Source: CAZWRV01 sp964636325
GTDB taxonomy: Bacteria; Verrucomicrobiota; Lentisphaeria; Victivallales; GWF2-50-93
Direction: 5' to 3'
NCBI GenBank assembly: GCA_964636325.1
Contig: CAZWRV010000120.1
Coordinates: 1 to 17,035, forward strand
Length of the DNA stretch: 17,035 bases
The position numbers and the translations under genes are program-made. The notes under the pieces are model-generated. The model was not told the DNA's origin and did not search any database. It saw only the letters and a list, made by a program, of their open reading frames with translations. This document shows positions 13,703-17,035 of the stretch, one piece after another (positions within the stretch are counted from its first letter, which is position 1; each line of letters opens with the position of its first letter).

Positions 13703-14506
13703 CTACCAATACAGATTGTAACCTGTTCTTTCGAGAATCCTCTTCTTGACTGTATCGTCGAAAAACGAGTCAATCAATGTATTCACTGCCGAAGGAATGG
13801 GAGATAACAGGGAACTTTCGACGATTTCTTCTGCCTCTACTGTCTTCTTGTCCGAATCCAGAAAGTGCATACGAATCAGGCCGATACCATGCGCTCTCGC
13901 CTCTTGTTCGATACGCTGGTAGTCCGCGCGACGATAGTACGAGTCATCCGCAGACTCAAAACAGTAGTAGGAACGATGGGCAAACTTCGAATGTGACACG
14001 GCCTCAAAGATACCATACACGTTGAAGGCATCTGAATTCTTCTTTATCTCGTAAGAAACGATTTCCATTGTAACCTGAGGTACGAACCTATATTTCTTTA
14101 GTGATACACTGATAATGTCCGGGACTTCCCATGTGCCCACCGTTGGAGGTCGACGATTAGCTGAAATTGTAACCTCAAATAAATCCTTAGATTCATCGAA
14201 ATCATCAGGGATGAACTCCTGTCTAATCCAATCTTGCACGGGCACGTATAACTCTTTCTCTGCAACGGCAAGGAGTGTTGTGGTTGCAGGATTACTCGAC
14301 ATGCTTAGAGGTAACCGTCCAAACGGTCCTCCAAACGCTCTCTTCACCTCCACAAAACTGTTGTCCCTAAGTTCGTATTTCGCCTTGATGAGTCTATCAT
14401 AGTCCCATCCCGTGAGTTTCATGCCCGTGCTGTTTGTAATGCGTCCGCTTGCAGGTAAGACGCTGAACAACTGTTGGGCATCATCCGTCAATTGAGTTAT
14501 GTCCAT
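13703..14506 (-). CDS. Winged-helix plus PD-(D/E)XK-like protein (HrgA/COG2958-like)
   Basis: 267 aa. Residues about 12-65 resemble a winged helix-turn-helix (LTGWDYDRLIKAKYELRD, then RAFGGPFGRL). A linker with EKELYVPVQDWI precedes a putative restriction-endonuclease-like core: VPDIISVSL (Pro129-Asp130), EIVSYEIKK (Glu153, Lys155), and a helix FEAVSHSKFAHRSYY typical of nuclease-fold proteins in this class. Relatives (HrgA type) occur beside restriction-modification genes, but the family match is by eye. The start has GGAGG 9 nt upstream. The partner gene lies 50 nt upstream on the same strand. GC is lower than in the preceding operon, pointing to separate acquisition. Confidence 0.55.
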   Translation of the reverse strand: MDITQLTDDAQQLFSVLPASGRITNSTGMKLTGWDYDRLIKAKYELRDNSFVEVKRAFGGPFGRLPLSMSSNPATTTLLAVAEKELYVPVQDWIRQEFIPDDFDESKDLFEVTISANRRPPTVGTWEVPDIISVSLKKYRFVPQVTMEIVSYEIKKNSDAFNVYGIFEAVSHSKFAHRSYYCFESADDSYYRRADYQRIEQEARAHGIGLIRMHFLDSDKKTVEAEEIVESSLLSPIPSAVNTLIDSFFDDTVKKRILERTGYNLYW

Positions 14507-14556
14507 GTATCATGTCCTCCAATCGAACTTATCATTAGAAAAGTCGCTTCGCATCC

Positions 14557-15387
14557 TCAACGCTTTCGCCATTCCATGAGTGCCTTCGCCGCCGTGCATG
14601 CGGGCCGAACCATCAGCCCCCTGGCAAGCAGCTTCATCCAATTGTTTTGGCGTATTATGTCGGCAATGGAAGGAGAAAGGCGCTCGTAGGTATTTATGAA
14701 TGCTCTCCCTAGGATGTAGTCTCTAAGAAGCGTATCCCTGAATTTCTGCAAGGTAGCAACCTCATATGAGCATTCCCCCGCTGCGGCAGTAGCGATGAAA
14801 CACCCTTTGCTTATCAAACCACGTTTCAACATCAGCTCATGACATCGCTTATGAAAAAATATTTTATATTCTCCATTGAGCAAGTCTCTTCCAAATTCCG
14901 AATATTTCCCTAGGTAGACCTGGCCTTCAGGCTCTAACTCAATTGGAAGACTACACTGATTGCATATATGATCAGACCTAAAAAGACTTTCGTTACATTC
15001 ATTACAGCAGAATGCGTTATCGCTCATTTCTATATAAATATAAACAGCTTCACTTCTTTCATTCATATATGGTTTTCTCATATAATAAGGAGCGACATAA
15101 GCATTATAAAGAAGTGGATGATTTTCTAATTCTTTCTTTTTAGTCAATTCTACAACCGAATATTCTTTTGAGCAATCTTGGCAACGAATTATTTTATTCA
15201 ACAAAGGTGATATGAAATTTATCCAGCATTGGTAATGTCCTCCAGCATCAAAAGAAGGGACAGACTTGGAATATATTTGCATAAAATTCAAATCATCATT
15301 TACCCGCTGTAATGGGAAAAATGCGTAATCACTATTTGTGTCTTTTTCACAAATTACACACTTGTGCAAATATGAATTTTTATTCAT
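14557..15387 (-). CDS. Multi-zinc-ribbon protein with CFI-box C-terminal domain
   Basis: 276 aa. Paired cysteines suggest several zinc ribbons: C10/C13 (KCVIC), C69/C72 (RCQDC), C128/C131 (CNEC) and C142/C145 (CNQC), plus HKRCH near residues 179-183. The C-terminus is a CFI-box domain: KGCFIATAAAGECSYEV (194-210), then LQKFRD, GRAF, YERLSPSIADII and a closing WMKLLARGLM. CFI-box domains are found at the C-termini of diverse bacterial proteins and have no assigned function that I know of. Coding sequence is strikingly AT-rich, especially 14860-15390, against GC-rich surroundings, so recent transfer is likely. The ATG is preceded by a run of five G. Probably co-transcribed with the winged-helix nuclease-like gene. 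Confidence 0.65.
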   Translation of the reverse strand: MNKNSYLHKCVICEKDTNSDYAFFPLQRVNDDLNFMQIYSKSVPSFDAGGHYQCWINFISPLLNKIIRCQDCSKEYSVVELTKKKELENHPLLYNAYVAPYYMRKPYMNERSEAVYIYIEMSDNAFCCNECNESLFRSDHICNQCSLPIELEPEGQVYLGKYSEFGRDLLNGEYKIFFHKRCHELMLKRGLISKGCFIATAAAGECSYEVATLQKFRDTLLRDYILGRAFINTYERLSPSIADIIRQNNWMKLLARGLMVRPACTAAKALMEWRKR

Positions 15388-15606
15388 TTTTATTTCCCCC
15401 TTTTATGTCTACTTCTCTTCTATCTTAATCGGCAAGAACTTTTTGCGTTTTATCTATCACTAGTTCGTTCACTTTCTTATACCAGTTTAACATGCTCCTC
15501 CTTGTGTTGCATCTTTCCGGGAGTTTGCTCCTGAAAGGGGATAAAAAAAGGGACATCCAATCGTATTGTTTGAATTTATTCTGAGGGAAACCAAACAACG
15601 AAAGGA
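15388..15606. other. Left flank of the ISL3 element with two hairpins
   Basis: No gene. A hairpin CTTTCCGGGAG/CTCCTGAAAG lies at 15513-15537. A longer imperfect inverted repeat pairs GGACATCC...TTGTTTG (15551-15572) with CAAACAA...GGAATGTCC (15592-15612), and its right arm covers the transposase start codon. The exact left end of the element could not be fixed because the right terminus is missing. The start of 15388-15480 is AT-rich and should hold the promoter of the CFI-box gene, but none was clear. Confidence 0.4.
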
Positions 15607-16843
15607 ATGTCCTCCCCCGTGTTTAAATTTAAGTCTATAACGGAAAGTCTTGGATTTCAAGGGTGGAAAGCTGAAACTTCCTGGTTTGCCAGGAACGATT
15701 TGTACCTCAAAACTGGTTCCGGTGGAGACCGGATATTCCTGCTGCGGCCTTTGCGGGAACTTGGTGTTCATACGTAAAGGGAACATGCCGGATCGTCCGC
15801 TCCGGCATTTCCGCCAGTTTCACCGGGTGATGTTTGTGGTGTTCAGCCAGAGGCGCTTCTTCTGCGGACACTGCCCCAGAACAGTGCCGGAGCATCTGGA
15901 GTGGGTCAGGCCTTACCGGCGGCATACGGTCATGTTCGAGCAGCTGTGCGCCTCGCTGTGCGACCTTGTACGAGATTGACGCGTATTGGATCAGCCGCCG
16001 TAACGAGGAGCACCGTGTCTCGACGGAGGGGATCAAATACATAGGCATCGATGAGATCATGGTCAGGCGCTCGGATGTCAAGGTTCTCGTTAAGGTTCCC
16101 TTGCCCGTGAAGGGGCGCGGCAACCGGAAGGCAATGCGGAACATGAAAAGGCGCAGGCGGTTCGAAAGGAAGTGGGTCTGGGTGGTGCGCCCTGCCTTTG
16201 CCACGATCATCTACGACCTGCAGACCGGGCGGATACTTGCGATCGCCGAGGGGCGCAGCAGCCGGGTGGCGTCCAGGCTTCTCCACCCCCTGGGGAAGGA
16301 TGTTCTGGCGAACGTCGAGGCGGTCTGCATCGACATGGCCGCATGCTACAAGAAGTCCGTCAGAGGCTGCCTCCCCAAGGCGGCTATAGTCTTCGACTGC
16401 TTCCATGTGAAGACGTATTTGAACGAAGCCGTCGAGGAGGTCAGGAAGGCGGCGCAGGCCGATGCCGACAAGGACGACCGGAAATTCATTTTCAACCAGA
16501 GGTGGCTGCTTCTCAAATCCCAGCCGGAGGTGCACGACAAATGGCGGCTCGACAACTTGTTCGAACTCAACAAGGATCTGGCCCTGGCTTATCAGCTCAA
16601 GGATCAGTTCGACTCCATATTCAGCCTTGAAGACAGGACGGAGGCGGAGAAGCAGTTGAACTCATACATATCATACTGCCGCAGGAGCCGACTCGCATCA
16701 TTCAACAAGCCGGCCAAGCGCCTGGCGGGATGGAAGCCGCACCTGCTGAACTACTTCCACCATCCGATAACGAACGGCATGGTCGAAGGCATGAACAATG
16801 TCATCAAGCGTGTGTTGTCAGGGGGTTCGGATACCGCAACATG
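15551..16843 (+). mobile_element. ISL3-family insertion sequence, 3' truncated remnant
   Basis: Defined by a decayed ISL3 transposase and an inverted repeat near its left end; the left limit given is approximate. The right end is lost because another IS begins at 16844. Confidence 0.6.
15607..16843 (+). pseudogene. ISL3-family transposase, multiply frameshifted
   Basis: The catalytic domain is clear: YIGIDEIMVRR (first Asp), VCIDMAACYKKSV...PKAAIVFDCFH (second Asp region), and NGMVEGMNNVIKRV (Glu). The gene is read in three frames. ATG 15607 gives MSSPVFKFKSITESLGFQGW up to about 15710. An extra A in AAAA 15709-15712 shifts to the frame with the zinc-finger part (CCGLCG, RRFFCGHCP) ending at TGA 15977-15979. 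From about 15965 the frame with TLYEIDAYW and the DDE domain takes over, apparently with part of the helix-turn-helix region missing. A G-run at 16821-16825 shifts again, after which GFGYRNM would continue. The IS66 end then cuts the gene. It cannot make active transposase as written. Confidence 0.8.
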
Positions 16844-17035
16844 GTAAGCGTCAAATGAACCCATATCCCCGGCGGCTTGCAAACGATTTTGTCGGGATGA
16901 AATTTGACGGCGAGGGATGAATGCGGGGAAGCTCTTTGAAAATCAGACTTTTGCGGCCTTGTCCTTTTCGGCCTTCCACTTGTCCGGCAGGAGTTCCGCG
17001 ACGCGCTTGTCGGGGTGGCCCATCAGCTTCCGGAG
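16844..17035 (-). mobile_element. End of an IS66-family element inserted in the ISL3 gene
   Basis: The ISL3 coding sequence stops matching at 16843, where GTAAGCGTCAAATGAACCC begins, a terminus of the GTAAGCG type typical of IS66-family ends. Ninety-nine nt later lies the C-terminus of an IS66 transposase pointing out of the window, the correct order for the 3' end of such an element. IS66 insertions make 8-bp duplications, so GCAACATG (16836-16843) should recur at the other end. CGTCAAAT (16849-16856) and ATTTGACG (16902-16909) form an inverted repeat within the element end. Confidence 0.7.
16943..17035 (-). CDS. tnpC: IS66-family transposase (TnpC), C-terminal 30 residues
   Basis: Partial gene entering from the right edge; only its last 30 codons and a TGA stop (16943-16945) are inside. 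The visible LMGHPDKRVAELLPDKWK matches the closing HPxxRxxELLPxxWK of IS66 transposases. The frame is intact to the window edge. The DDE catalytic core and accessory genes tnpA and tnpB would lie beyond. Confidence 0.75.
   Translation of the reverse strand, partial: LRKLMGHPDKRVAELLPDKWKAEKDKAAKV

Noticed and set aside
1..17035. CRISPR array
   Set aside because: No regularly spaced direct repeats were seen anywhere, although a Cas4-like nuclease is present.

Overview
The window looks like a chromosomal segment from a GC-rich Gram-negative bacterium that has been invaded from the right by mobile DNA. No taxonomic marker gene is present. An archaeal-type cofactor-independent phosphoglycerate mutase, membrane glycosyltransferases with a TPR tail, a CFI-box protein and paired short palindromes would suit the PVC group (Lentisphaerota, Kiritimatiellota or relatives), but this is inference.

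Positions 1-7870 are host backbone. A block of nested palindromes (16-226) precedes a GT39-like membrane glycosyltransferase with a C-terminal TPR domain and a two-TM protein of unknown function. tRNA-Arg(CCG) follows, converging on queG (epoxyqueuosine reductase). Divergent from queG, a near-consensus promoter reads into the first 30 or so codons of what looks like an enolase gene that breaks off, and then into apgM (phosphoglycerate mutase). The enzyme one step downstream in glycolysis therefore seems to have been lost from its operon. A second GT39-like protein and tRNA-Gly(GCC) end this part.

Positions 7870-13640 are a phage-, plasmid- or ICE-like module. A short orphan gene (minus strand) is divergent from an operon with strong Shine-Dalgarno sequences. 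In order, the operon encodes a sigma-70-like factor, a DNA polymerase sliding clamp broken by a -1 frameshift in domain III, a Pro/Thr/Gln-rich helical protein in frame with the clamp tail, and an intrinsic terminator. A 162-aa protein, a Cas4/AddB-like Fe-S PD-(D/E)XK nuclease, a 29-codon ORF, a DUF932 protein and a second terminator follow. This looks like a replication/recombination and transcription cassette. No integrase, capsid or conjugation gene is visible.

Positions 13640-15480 hold a minus-strand pair with lower GC: a multi-zinc-ribbon protein with a CFI-box C-terminus, then a winged-helix plus PD-(D/E)XK-like protein. The composition, the pairing and the mobile-DNA setting make it the best candidate here for an undescribed system, possibly defence; that function is inferred.

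Positions 15500-17035 are insertion sequences. An ISL3-family transposase carries at least three frame disruptions. Its 3' end is cut by an IS66-family element beginning at 16844 with a GTAAGCG terminus; the last 30 codons of that element's transposase run off the right edge on the minus strand.
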